A stretch of DNA of 64,000 nt from Lentzea aerocolonigenes. GTDB taxonomy: Bacteria > Actinomycetota > Actinomycetes > Mycobacteriales > Pseudonocardiaceae. Positions 35,701-42,971 of this stretch are shown piece by piece. The notes below the pieces were generated by a model. That model was not told the DNA's origin. It made no database searches and worked only from the letters and a program-made list of their open reading frames with translations. Location of the stretch: the NCBI RefSeq assembly GCF_000955955.1, contig NZ_JYJG01000042.1, forward strand, positions 40,862 through 104,861, read 5' to 3'. The translations under genes were made by a program, and so were the position numbers. The first letter of the stretch is position 1; each line of letters begins with the position of its first letter.

Positions 35701-37583
35701 GCACGATCAACACCTGGGAAGAAGGCCAGCCGTTCGGCAACGTCCGCGGCGCCGACTACGAGTCGTGGATCTTCGTCGAGCCCGGCCCCGACGTTGCCGA
35801 CCCCGGTTCCACCAGCTACAAGATCACGACCGGCCACGACAAGAACGATGACGGGCGGATCGAGCTGGGCGAGGAGATCAGCGGTCTCAAGATCTCCCTG
35901 CGGGACAAGACGACCGGTGGCCTGGTCGCCGAGCGCACGACCGGTGCGGACGGCAAGGTCGAGTTCGTCGGCGTGCCGGCGGGCAGGTACTGGGCCAGGG
36001 TCGACGGTTCCTGGATGTTCAAGGGCGGCTTCGGCGCGTGGGACGTGATCATCGGTGGACCGGGCAGGGAGTCCACGTTCTACCTCGTGCCGGGTGTGGC
36101 GGCCGCCGAGATGCGTGGCCTGATCCGGTTCGAGAAGGCGAGCTACGAGTCGCACGAGAAGGTGCGTTTCTGGCTGACCGTCACGAACATCGGTGGCAAG
36201 CCCGCCGAGAAGGTGCGGCTCGACTGGGGGATCCACGCGGTCGACCTGCCGCAGGACGTGTGGGGCGACTTCTCCTACGGCGGTGCGGGCATCCAGCTCG
36301 CGCCGGGCGAGTCCCGCACGTTCGAGGGCTTCGGCAACATCCGCGACATCCACGACGGGAAGTTGTCGATCCACAGCGGCATCGAGTACCAGGGCCGGCC
36401 GAACCCGCACCAGAGCGGGATCTCCGGTGAGGTGCCGGTCGTGCAGACCAAGGGCGACCTCTCCGGCGTCGTCTACACCGACAAGAACCGCAACGGGCAG
36501 CAGGACTCGGGCGAAGCCGCCGCGGGTGCTCTGGTCGAGATCTACGGTGGTGTGCCGTCCAACGGCTACAAGGCCACGACGGATGCGGAAGGCCGCTACT
36601 CGTTCAAGGGCACCCCGTCCGGCGACTACTGGGTCAACTACACGCTCGCCGACGGCTGGATCGTTCACAACGAGAACGGTGCCGGCGACGAGGTTCGTGT
36701 ACAGCCGGGCGCGCCCGTCCAGTTGACCGCACGTGCGGAGCGTCCGTTCAGCGAGTCGCTCAGCGCGACGCTGACGCTGGACAAGGACACCTACCAGGTC
36801 GGCGAGGTCGCCACGGTCACGATCACGCTGAAGAACTCGAGTGATCGGGCCATCAGCGGCATCCAGGCCGGCTGCAACCGGATCGGTGACGAGGACCAAC
36901 TGGGAGGCACGCCGCGCAACGGTGTTCCCGAGGGCTGGGGCGACCTGTTCGGCAAGGGCGTGACCGTCGGCGCCGGCGAGACGAAGACCATCATCGTCAC
37001 GGAGAAGGTGCCGCAGGCCTCGTACACAACCGGCACGGTCACCGCGGCGTGCGACTTCGAGCCGCAGGCCGGTTACAACACCGACGGACCGTTCGCGCAG
37101 GACGTCGCGCGCGTTCCAGGCGGGTTCGGTTCGCTGGAGGGCGAGCTGTACCACGACCGCAACGGCAACGGGACGCCCGACGCCGGTGAGACCATCGGCA
37201 ACACCCGGATCGTGCTCCACGACCGCGTGCTGGGTGCCGACGCCGCCGAGACGGTCTCGGACGCGCAGGGGCACGTGCGTTTCGACCGCCTTCCCGCCGG
37301 TGAGTACATGGCGCGGGTCGACGGGCCCTGGAAGTTCGAGGGCGAGTACGGCGGCTACGCCCAGGTCGCCGCGGATCGCCAGAACCGGAACGACTTCGTC
37401 GTCGTGCCTGCCGACCAGCCTCAACCCCCGGCAGGTGGTGGCGGCAGCACGCCGCCCGCGTCGGCTGGTGGTGACGCGCTCGCCAAGACGGGTGCCAGCG
37501 TGCTGGGTCTCGGCCTGGTCGGCGCGCTGCTGGTGGCCTTCGGGTTCGGTGCCGCCGCTGTCGGGCGTCGCCGCGTCGCATAA
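32763..37583 (+). CDS. Giant SdrD/Cna-B-like repeat surface protein with LAKTG anchor
   Basis: A 1606-residue paralogue of the preceding gene, 32 bases downstream. Signal peptide 1 to about 33, then a Thr/Pro-rich spacer (TPTETVTPPPTETVTPP) to about 130. Calcium-type loops lie at about D250, D703, D1026, D1240 and D1465, each opening a Cna-B-like domain, with CARDB/Ig-like domains between (FDKPEFAMGEAISLTVKIT; FEKASYESHEKVRFWLTVTN). The last 550 residues closely parallel the C-terminal half of the neighbour, so one arose by duplication. The end is LAKTG at L1573, a hydrophobic segment and GRRRVA. ATG at 32763 begins the signal peptide. A strong terminator follows, so the pair forms one operon. 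Confidence 0.88.
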   Translation: MSERPARRGLLRCTALVTAAVLAFGGTSTALAQEDPTSTSPTPTPTETVTPPPTETVTPPSSEQPTPPSPSDPATPAEPTHENPPQSPDPSTPVPPVAPPATTVEPPKPEEQKPEAKQEKQAEQAAPDLKLSLAFDKPEFAMGEAISLTVKITNAGDAPANQIRFAAEPGGMYLTTGVDELISRPTLAPGESRTFKVGATAESQSGDRLALSLRAYVEGATDKAPNDNAAQAEAKLTQNSGRLSGVVYEDKNGNGVADPGENLPGYQQLKLTGGSDFPGSTLQLSNGQFSTWAIPAGKYQARLSGGYFPDGQRAIKPGQFFVVNKGESTEVALQAVPALYRSLEKVGASFDKPKYAKGDPISVSFTLKNSGTAPITGLVTVCDPENDPATLDGTGEGWGELRPSRGGVTIGAGETKTFTVTDTVPDVDYPTGKVYFACVFSVDGRNVDGRIGNPNSYDPGLTIGADVARTIGQVSGRVLRDGQPVTEPVKVVAYNASNNRIVGDDDSNDWNGEWSIPNVAQGKIALKVVGRWKFADGSTTRLVDVVGDQDAKVDLEVVPGDEVKDPTVYSPDLKVSVTFDKQAYDISDPVLMTLKVENIGTGKSPARGSWLSTYTEDQPYFDSLQLNKFTQSGIELWPGESKQITLVGKARDGGSDPEKLRKMRYVTEVGGPFEDPDKTNNKAEARADVVWSAGNFTAVVYGDGNLNGKMDAGEALGGLTVQVGGGKPWVNMNAKSDGGGRVRFTGVPAGGYRAWVNWDREGGWVAGGSNTDGPQTGVVNPGDEGSALVRMVRPLSDKLKTSLKYDQPSYPAGAKVGLTASITNETGSPIQVKADCGTSSGFGPYLGNEGAGWGPLARDAAGVEIAAGATFTQHVVDATMPEQSPSFGYVETYCTFGPENGAGNPFVSARTKVPGATETFKGAVVKDFMNPTKVPNVKLVLLDPETGRTVASTTTDAEGKWVFPDLPVGDYTPLVLGPWRTINTWEEGQPFGNVRGADYESWIFVEPGPDVADPGSTSYKITTGHDKNDDGRIELGEEISGLKISLRDKTTGGLVAERTTGADGKVEFVGVPAGRYWARVDGSWMFKGGFGAWDVIIGGPGRESTFYLVPGVAAAEMRGLIRFEKASYESHEKVRFWLTVTNIGGKPAEKVRLDWGIHAVDLPQDVWGDFSYGGAGIQLAPGESRTFEGFGNIRDIHDGKLSIHSGIEYQGRPNPHQSGISGEVPVVQTKGDLSGVVYTDKNRNGQQDSGEAAAGALVEIYGGVPSNGYKATTDAEGRYSFKGTPSGDYWVNYTLADGWIVHNENGAGDEVRVQPGAPVQLTARAERPFSESLSATLTLDKDTYQVGEVATVTITLKNSSDRAISGIQAGCNRIGDEDQLGGTPRNGVPEGWGDLFGKGVTVGAGETKTIIVTEKVPQASYTTGTVTAACDFEPQAGYNTDGPFAQDVARVPGGFGSLEGELYHDRNGNGTPDAGETIGNTRIVLHDRVLGADAAETVSDAQGHVRFDRLPAGEYMARVDGPWKFEGEYGGYAQVAADRQNRNDFVVVPADQPQPPAGGGGSTPPASAGGDALAKTGASVLGLGLVGALLVAFGFGAAAVGRRRVA

Positions 37584-37598
37584 CTGAATTTCCACCTA

Positions 37599-37631
37599 CA
37601 GGGCCCGCACTCATCCTGAGTGCGGGCCCTG
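37599..37631 (+). terminator. Terminator after the SdrD-like pair
   Basis: Perfect 15-bp stem (37599-37613 with 37617-37631) and a 3-base loop, 16 bases past the stop codon. Confidence 0.85.
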
Positions 37632-37705
37632 TTGTCATCAGCGCCACACTTCTTCGTCCGGAATGGAGTGTTAGCGTCGCTGACCATTGGGTATCTGGGG
37701 GTGAC

Positions 37706-38455
37706 ATGACGGTCTGGGAAGCAATCGCGGTGGTCATCGCGGGTGTGTTCGCAGGCGGCATCAACACCGTCGTCGGCAGCGGCACGCTCGTGACGTTCCC
37801 CGTGTTGCTCGCCGTCGGTTATCCGCCCGTGGTCGCGAACGTCTCCAACAGCCTGGGCCTCGTGCCTGGCTCGTTGTCCGGCGCGTGGGGTTACCGCGAG
37901 GAGCTCAAAGGGCAGAAGTCGCGCATCGCGAGGCTGCTGCCCGCCTCGGTCCTCGGCGGTGTCGTCGGCGCGATCCTGCTGGTGACGTTGCCGGACAAGG
38001 CGTTCAAGGCGATCGTGCCGGTGCTGATCGTGATCGCGCTGGTCCTCGTGGTGATCCAGCCGTGGCTCAACCGGCGGCTCGCTCATCGGCGGTCGAACAA
38101 CGACGGTGGCGTGCTGCTGTGGATCGGGGTGTTCCTCGCCGGCATCTACGGCGGCTACTTCGGGGCCGCGCAGGGCGTGCTGGTGATGGGGATCATGGGG
38201 GTGCTCGTGAATGAGCACCTGCAGCGGATGAACGCGCTGAAGAACCTGCTGACCGCGTTCGTGAACCTGGTCGCCGGGGTCATGTTCATCTTCATCGCCG
38301 ACGTGGCGTGGCAGGCCGTGGTGCTGCTGGCCGTCGGGTCCGTGGTCGGCGGTCAGATCGGGGCGAAGATCGGCCGCAAACTCCCACCCGCCGTGCTGCG
38401 CGGCGTCATCGTGGTGGTGGGAGTCGCGGCGATCGTTCAGCTGCTCACGAAGTGA
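37706..38455 (+). CDS. TauE/SafE-family membrane transporter
   Basis: A 249-residue membrane protein with eight predicted helices in two repeats, the plan of TauE/SafE (sulfite/organosulfonate exporter) proteins. The first repeat has [20 protein letters not shown] and [15 protein letters not shown]; the second has [19 protein letters not shown] and [16 protein letters not shown], matching family signatures. Members move sulfite, sulfonates or other organic anions; the substrate here is not indicated. ATG at 37706. The gene overlaps the convergent aminotransferase gene by 11 bp at the stop codons. Confidence 0.92.
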   Translation: MTVWEAIAVVIAGVFAGGINTVVGSGTLVTFPVLLAVGYPPVVANVSNSLGLVPGSLSGAWGYREELKGQKSRIARLLPASVLGGVVGAILLVTLPDKAFKAIVPVLIVIALVLVVIQPWLNRRLAHRRSNNDGGVLLWIGVFLAGIYGGYFGAAQGVLVMGIMGVLVNEHLQRMNALKNLLTAFVNLVAGVMFIFIADVAWQAVVLLAVGSVVGGQIGAKIGRKLPPAVLRGVIVVVGVAAIVQLLTK

Positions 38456-39512
38456 ACGCGCGGGCGGCGGCCAGGAAGGCGTCGTTCTCCTCCGGCTCAC
38501 CGATCGTCACGCGGGTGCCCTCGCCCATGAACGCGCGCACCACGACCTTGTGCGCCAGGCAGTGCTCGTTGAACGCGGCGGTGCGCTCGCCCAGCGGCAG
38601 CCACACGAAGTTCGCCTGGGTCTCCGGCACCTCGTAGCCCATCGCCAGCAGTTCGCCGCGGACGCGGATGCGTTCGGCGACGATCGCGCGGCAGCGGACC
38701 ATCAGCTCGTCCTCGGCGTCCAGCGAGGCCATGGCGGCGACCTGGGCCAGGGCGTTCACCGAGAACGGGACGTAGACCTTCCGCAGCGCCTCGGCGACCG
38801 CGGGGGGTGCGACGGCGTAGCCGATGCGCAGGCCCGCGAGGCCGTACGCCTTGGAGAACGTGCGCAGCACGGCCACGTTGTCGCGACCGGCGGCCCACTG
38901 CTGCTTGGCGAGCTCGACGCCGTCCGGGATGTGCGCGTCGTCGACGAACTCCTTGTAGGCCTCGTCGATCACCACGAGCACGTCCGACGGCACGCGGTCG
39001 ATGAACGCCTCGATCTCCTCGGTGCGCAGCGCGGTGCCGGTCGGGTTGTTCGGGTTGCAGACGAACACCATGCGCGTGGCGGGCGTGATCGCGGCGGCCA
39101 TCGCGTCGAGGTCGTGCACGTGCTCGGCACTCAGCGGAACGCGGACCTGCCGGGCGCCCGCCACGTGGACGACGATCGGGTAGGCCTCGAACGACCTCCA
39201 CGCGAACAGCACCTCGTCGTTCTCGGTGCAGGTCGCCTGGACGAGCTGCTGGCACAGCGTCACGGAGCCGCAGCCGAGTGCCAGGTGGTCGGCGGGCACC
39301 CCGAGTTTGTCGCCGAGGCGGGCGGTGAGTTCAGTGCAGCCCGAATCGGGGTACCTGTTGATGCTGGTGGCCGCCTCGGCGATCGCTTTGACGACGCTCG
39401 GGAGCGGTCCGGCGGACACCTCGTTGCTCGCGAGCTTGATGGCGCCGGGGATGGTCCGTCCGGGCACGTAGGACGGCAGGGACGCCAGGTCAGCACGGGT
39501 TCGCACGGTCAT
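38445..39512 (-). CDS. pat: Histidinol-phosphate / aromatic amino acid aminotransferase (HisC2/Pat-like)
   Basis: A 355-residue class I/II aminotransferase. The PLP lysine is in [17 protein letters not shown] (about residues 225-241), the cofactor Asp/Tyr in [11 protein letters not shown], and the NPNNPTG motif at about 163-169. Length and the [12 protein letters not shown] opening match actinobacterial Pat/HisC2 proteins (Rv3772-type). These convert aromatic 2-oxo acids, with some members acting on histidinol phosphate. The gene is isolated from his genes here, which favours the aromatic (Pat) role. ATG at 39512 is used. It is divergent from the hydrolase-fold gene at 39589. Confidence 0.9.
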   Translation of the reverse strand: MTVRTRADLASLPSYVPGRTIPGAIKLASNEVSAGPLPSVVKAIAEAATSINRYPDSGCTELTARLGDKLGVPADHLALGCGSVTLCQQLVQATCTENDEVLFAWRSFEAYPIVVHVAGARQVRVPLSAEHVHDLDAMAAAITPATRMVFVCNPNNPTGTALRTEEIEAFIDRVPSDVLVVIDEAYKEFVDDAHIPDGVELAKQQWAAGRDNVAVLRTFSKAYGLAGLRIGYAVAPPAVAEALRKVYVPFSVNALAQVAAMASLDAEDELMVRCRAIVAERIRVRGELLAMGYEVPETQANFVWLPLGERTAAFNEHCLAHKVVVRAFMGEGTRVTIGEPEENDAFLAAARAFTS

Positions 39513-39588
39513 ACCGCCGATCCTCGCATTGCTCCGTCCGATTGGACACGTTGACTGGTGTTCACCCCTACGTGGAAGGGTGGGAAAC

Positions 39589-40230
39589 ATGACCTCAACC
39601 CGCATCGAGACGCTTTCCCTCACCGACGGCCGTGAGCTGCGGGTGACGATCGCCGAACCCGACTCCGCCGTGCGAGGAGGGCTCGTGGTGCTGCACGAGG
39701 CCCGCGGCATCACCGCCGGGGTCCGTTCGCTCGTCAGCAGCCTGGCCGCGGAGGGCTGGCTCGCCATCGCGCCGCACCTCTACGACGCGGACCGCGTGCA
39801 CGGCGACGACATCAGGGACCAGGTCAGCAAGCTGTCCGGGGACCGCCTGCTGGAGGACACCGACGTCGCGTTCGTCTGGCTCGGGCAGCAGGGCGTCGGT
39901 GCGGACCGGATGGGCGTCGTCGGGTTCGACATCGGTGGCACGGTCGCGATGGTGGTCGCCGCCAGTCGCACGATCGGGGCAGCGGTCACGGTGGCGGGGC
40001 CCGGGATTCTCGAACCGCTGTCGGACGGGCTGCCAGCGCTGGTGGACGTCGCGGGCGACCTCACGTGCCCCTGGCTGGGCATCTACCCCGACGGCGACTC
40101 GGAAGAAGTGAGCAAGCTCCGGGATGCGGTGATCAGCTCGGAAACCGCGTCGGATGTGGTCCGTTTCGACGTTTCGAGTGACGAAGCGTGGACTCGTGCG
40201 TTGAACTGGTTCGACGCGCACATGAGGTAA
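39589..40230 (+). CDS. Dienelactone-hydrolase-fold protein with Asp at the nucleophile position
   Basis: A 213-residue alpha/beta-hydrolase of the dienelactone hydrolase group. The opening [17 protein letters not shown] and [11 protein letters not shown] are characteristic. The nucleophile elbow, normally G-x-C-x-G-G, here reads GFDIGG with D114. The C-terminal region ([20 protein letters not shown]) also lacks the usual catalytic histidine motif. The protein may therefore be a non-classical or inactive member. GAAGGGTGGG precedes ATG at 39589. It is divergent from pat; no operon partner is seen downstream. Confidence 0.8.
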   Translation: MTSTRIETLSLTDGRELRVTIAEPDSAVRGGLVVLHEARGITAGVRSLVSSLAAEGWLAIAPHLYDADRVHGDDIRDQVSKLSGDRLLEDTDVAFVWLGQQGVGADRMGVVGFDIGGTVAMVVAASRTIGAAVTVAGPGILEPLSDGLPALVDVAGDLTCPWLGIYPDGDSEEVSKLRDAVISSETASDVVRFDVSSDEAWTRALNWFDAHMR

Positions 40231-40363
40231 GGGTCTTTACGGCGGATTGGAACCGAACCGTACTCCAGGTACATCTAAGGGATGCTTCGGACGGCTGACT
40301 GGGTGTAGCTGTGAGTAACACTCAGTGCTGCGGTGACGAGTAAGGCAGTGCAGGGGGTTGAGG

Positions 40364-40870
40364 ATGGCTGAAGGCACTGGGACAGGTACTGGAACCGAGA
40401 CGCCCGCGGTCTCGACGGCGACCACGACGCCGATCACCGCGGAGCAGCTGGCGGCGGTGAAACCTGTTCTCCAGCAACAGATGCTGGTGGACAAGGCGGA
40501 AGCGAGCCACGCCGCGGCCAAGCTCGACCAGGCGGCGGACAGCGGCAAGCTGACGCTCGACGTCGACGCGGCCGACGCGTTGATCAAGGCGGTCGACACC
40601 GCGCGTGACCAGGTCATGGACCTGTGGAAGCGCACGAGCGACCAGCTGGCCACGCCGTTGCAGCTAGGCGAGAACCCGGTCGCCAAGGCGATCAGCGCGA
40701 GGTTCTCCGAGCTCGCCGTCGGTGAGGACCGCGGCGCCGCGAAGGCGTTGCTGGACCTCTTCAAGGTCCTCGACGACATCAGCAACGCGCTCAGCAAGAA
40801 CCGCGACACCATCCGCGGGGCTGAGGACGAGGCCGAGCAGGGCTTCAAGAAGAGCGGGGGGTCGTGGTGA
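40364..40870 (+). CDS. PE-like small helical protein of a type VII secretion substrate trio
   Basis: A 168-residue, mostly helical protein. After a Thr/Gly-rich N-terminus (about 20 residues) come helices such as PITAEQLAAVKPVLQQQMLV and DAADALIKAVDTARDQVMDL. There is no signal peptide. The gene is translationally coupled to a PPE-like gene (GTGA overlap) and then to espG, the order of PE-PPE-EspG modules, so it is proposed as the short helical partner of the PPE-like protein. No YxxxD/E export motif is clear at its C-terminus. ATG at 40364 has AGGGGG 7 bases upstream; TTG at 40358 is less likely. Confidence 0.7.
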   Translation: MAEGTGTGTGTETPAVSTATTTPITAEQLAAVKPVLQQQMLVDKAEASHAAAKLDQAADSGKLTLDVDAADALIKAVDTARDQVMDLWKRTSDQLATPLQLGENPVAKAISARFSELAVGEDRGAAKALLDLFKVLDDISNALSKNRDTIRGAEDEAEQGFKKSGGSW

Positions 40871-42147
40871 GCCAGGGGTCGCACGACAACAAGGGCAACG
40901 GTGGCAAGGACGCCGACAAGTCCTCGAACCAGTACCACGACGACGACAAGTACGACCGCAACGACCTGCACGAGCCGGTCGACTGGATGGTCTACACGCA
41001 CGAGCAGCTCTACGACATGGTGACCAAGGGCGTGAACCTCGCCGGTGCGCAGGCCGCCGCGACGAACTGGCAGAAGATCGGCGAGGACATCGCGACCGTC
41101 CGGGCGAGCCTGCTCAAGGCCGTCGAGGACTCGTCGGTCGGCTGGAACAGCGACTCGGCGCGGCTGGCCCGCGACGGTCTGACCGAGGTCACCAACTGGG
41201 TCGACGACACGTCGAGCTACGCGCACAAGGTGTCCGCGGCGATCACGACCGAGACCAACAACGTCGAGGCCGCCCGTACCGCGATGCCGCCGCCTCCTGC
41301 CAAGCCCGAGTCGCCCGCGGCGGAGCCCGTGGTCGTTCCTCCGCGTCCCGCACTCATGCGGGACCGGCTGACGATGATGGACTCGGCCGCGAGCTTCGTG
41401 GGCATCGAGACCGACCACGCCGCCGCGCTGCGCCAGCCCGTCACCGGCTTCCACGGCTTCGAGGCCGTCGGCACCAGCCCGGTCGAGACCCTCGCTGCCA
41501 ACGACGCCTCGCACCGCCGCGCCGCGGACGTGATGGCGGCGTTCCAGCGCAACTCGGCGGCGGTCGACCAGACCGTGCCGCAGCAGTTCACGCCTCCGGT
41601 GAACCCGGTCAACCCGAACACCCCGACGCTCGGCGGCGGTGGCGACCTGAGCGGCCGCACCCCGACGCCGGACGGTACCGGCGTCGGGGGCCAGGTGACC
41701 GCGGCAGGCGTCGCCGGCAACCGGGGCACCACCAACACGTCCAACTCGCGTGCTTACGGCGGTGGTGCCGGCGTTCGCAGTGGTGGCGGCGGCACCGGCG
41801 GTGGGTTCACGGGCGGCATGATGCCCGGCCGGTTCGGCCAGAACTCCGGCAACCAGGCAGGTGGCGGCGGCGGTGCCGGCGGTCCTGCGGGCGCCGGTGG
41901 CGCGGCGGGTGTGGCCGAGCGCGGTGTGGCAGGTGCTGCCTCGGCGGCCGCGTCGTCCGCGACCGGTGGCCAGACCAAGGCGTTCCAGAACCCGCTCGCG
42001 ATGGGCGGCGCGCCGATGGGCGGTGCCCCCGCGGCGGGCCAGGGCCGTGACGACGAGCGCGAGCACAAGAGCGCGAGCTACCTGGAAGAGGACGACAACG
42101 TCTTCGGCTTGGACCGCAAGGCGGCCCCGCCGGTGATCGGTCAGTGA
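40867..42147 (+). CDS. PPE/WXG100-superfamily-like protein with Gly-rich C-terminus
   Basis: A 426-residue protein. The N-terminal helical region (about 40-135) contains YDMVTKGVNLAGAQAAATNW and a W-based turn GWNSDSARLARDGL like the WxG turn of WXG100/PPE proteins. The rest is low complexity: Pro/Ala (about 140-160), then Gly/Asn-rich (about 255-360), then an acidic tail with HKSASYLEEDDNVFGLD. It is expected to pair with the preceding small protein and use EspG as chaperone for type VII export (inference). GTG at 40867 overlaps the upstream stop; GTG at 40864 is equally possible. It overlaps espG by 4 bases. Confidence 0.78.
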   Translation: MSQGSHDNKGNGGKDADKSSNQYHDDDKYDRNDLHEPVDWMVYTHEQLYDMVTKGVNLAGAQAAATNWQKIGEDIATVRASLLKAVEDSSVGWNSDSARLARDGLTEVTNWVDDTSSYAHKVSAAITTETNNVEAARTAMPPPPAKPESPAAEPVVVPPRPALMRDRLTMMDSAASFVGIETDHAAALRQPVTGFHGFEAVGTSPVETLAANDASHRRAADVMAAFQRNSAAVDQTVPQQFTPPVNPVNPNTPTLGGGGDLSGRTPTPDGTGVGGQVTAAGVAGNRGTTNTSNSRAYGGGAGVRSGGGGTGGGFTGGMMPGRFGQNSGNQAGGGGGAGGPAGAGGAAGVAERGVAGAASAAASSATGGQTKAFQNPLAMGGAPMGGAPAAGQGRDDEREHKSASYLEEDDNVFGLDRKAAPPVIGQ

Positions 42148-42896
42148 GCGAACGCCAGTTCACGGTGAGCTCGCAGGAGTTCTTCCTGCTCTGGCAAGCC
42201 GTGCACGGCGAGGACCGCGTCGTGCCGCTCGGGACGCCCCACGTGGGCGCCACCCGAGCGGCGCGGCAGCGTCTCGCCGAGGAGAGCTCGCAGTCGCTCT
42301 ACGCCCGCGGCCTCGGCACCGTGCAGCGTCCGGATCCGGACCTGCGTGCGCTGGTGGCCGGTCTCGGCGAGTTCGACCGAGCTCTGGAGATCGCGTACTT
42401 CAAGGGAACCGAACTGGCTCGCGGCATCGCCTGCGCGGGTTGGAGCGGTGCGTTCGCCGCGCGCGTGAACAACGACGTGCACCTGTACCCGTTCCGCCCC
42501 AACGCGCTGGCTTCGGCCACGGTGTCATCGTTGCCAGGCCTCGCACCCGGCACCGGCCGTTCGGTGAACGTGCGCTGGGACGACTACGTGCGCGCGGGCA
42601 AGGCGGGGGAGCAGGACGGCAAGCAGGCGTTCCTGGACGTGCTGCGCGACGCGGGCATCCGCGAGCCGGAAGCCCACACGCTGATGCGCATCGTGACGAC
42701 CCGCATCGGGGGCGGCGAGCTGGGCCTCACCGCCCGCAACCGCGACGGTGTACCGCGCCCGACCGGTCGCTCGGTGTCCTGGCTGGACACCCGCGAGGGC
42801 CGCTACCTGCTCCGCAAGCAGGACGGCTGGCTGGTGCTGGCCCCCGCCGACGCGTCGGGGTTGACCAGGGCGGTCGACGAGCTGCTGGCGGGGTAG
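42144..42896 (+). CDS. espG: EspG-family type VII secretion chaperone
   Basis: A 250-residue cytosolic protein of the ESX secretion-associated EspG family. It opens with QFTVSSQEFFLLWQAVHGED, the first strand-helix of EspG, and ends with DTREGRYLLRKQDGWLVLAP, typical of the last strands. EspG binds the tip of the PE-PPE heterodimer in mycobacteria and keeps it soluble for export. GTG at 42144 shares GTGA with the stop of the PPE-like gene. No EccC, EccD or other core secretion gene lies in the window, so the trio must rely on an ESX machine elsewhere. Confidence 0.88.
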   Translation: MSERQFTVSSQEFFLLWQAVHGEDRVVPLGTPHVGATRAARQRLAEESSQSLYARGLGTVQRPDPDLRALVAGLGEFDRALEIAYFKGTELARGIACAGWSGAFAARVNNDVHLYPFRPNALASATVSSLPGLAPGTGRSVNVRWDDYVRAGKAGEQDGKQAFLDVLRDAGIREPEAHTLMRIVTTRIGGGELGLTARNRDGVPRPTGRSVSWLDTREGRYLLRKQDGWLVLAPADASGLTRAVDELLAG

Positions 42897-42911
42897 TTGC
42901 ACACTTCTGGT

Positions 42912-42945
42912 GTACGTCCAGTCCGCCAATCACACATGGACGTGC
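42912..42945. terminator. Hairpin between espG and the acetoacetate-CoA ligase gene
   Basis: Nine-base imperfect inverted repeat (42912-42920 with 42937-42945, one wobble) with a 16-base loop in the 75-bp gap. It could end the type VII trio transcript or be a regulator site. Confidence 0.35.
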
Positions 42946-42971
42946 GGTTCTGCCTCAACTAGACATGGGGC

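Noticed and set aside
30142..37595. Minus-strand frames of 770 and 1705 codons opposite the SdrD-like genes
   Set aside because: Their content is Val/Asp/Leu/Arg-rich antisense text without signal, domain or start context, while the plus strand shows signal peptides, repeats and sorting signals.
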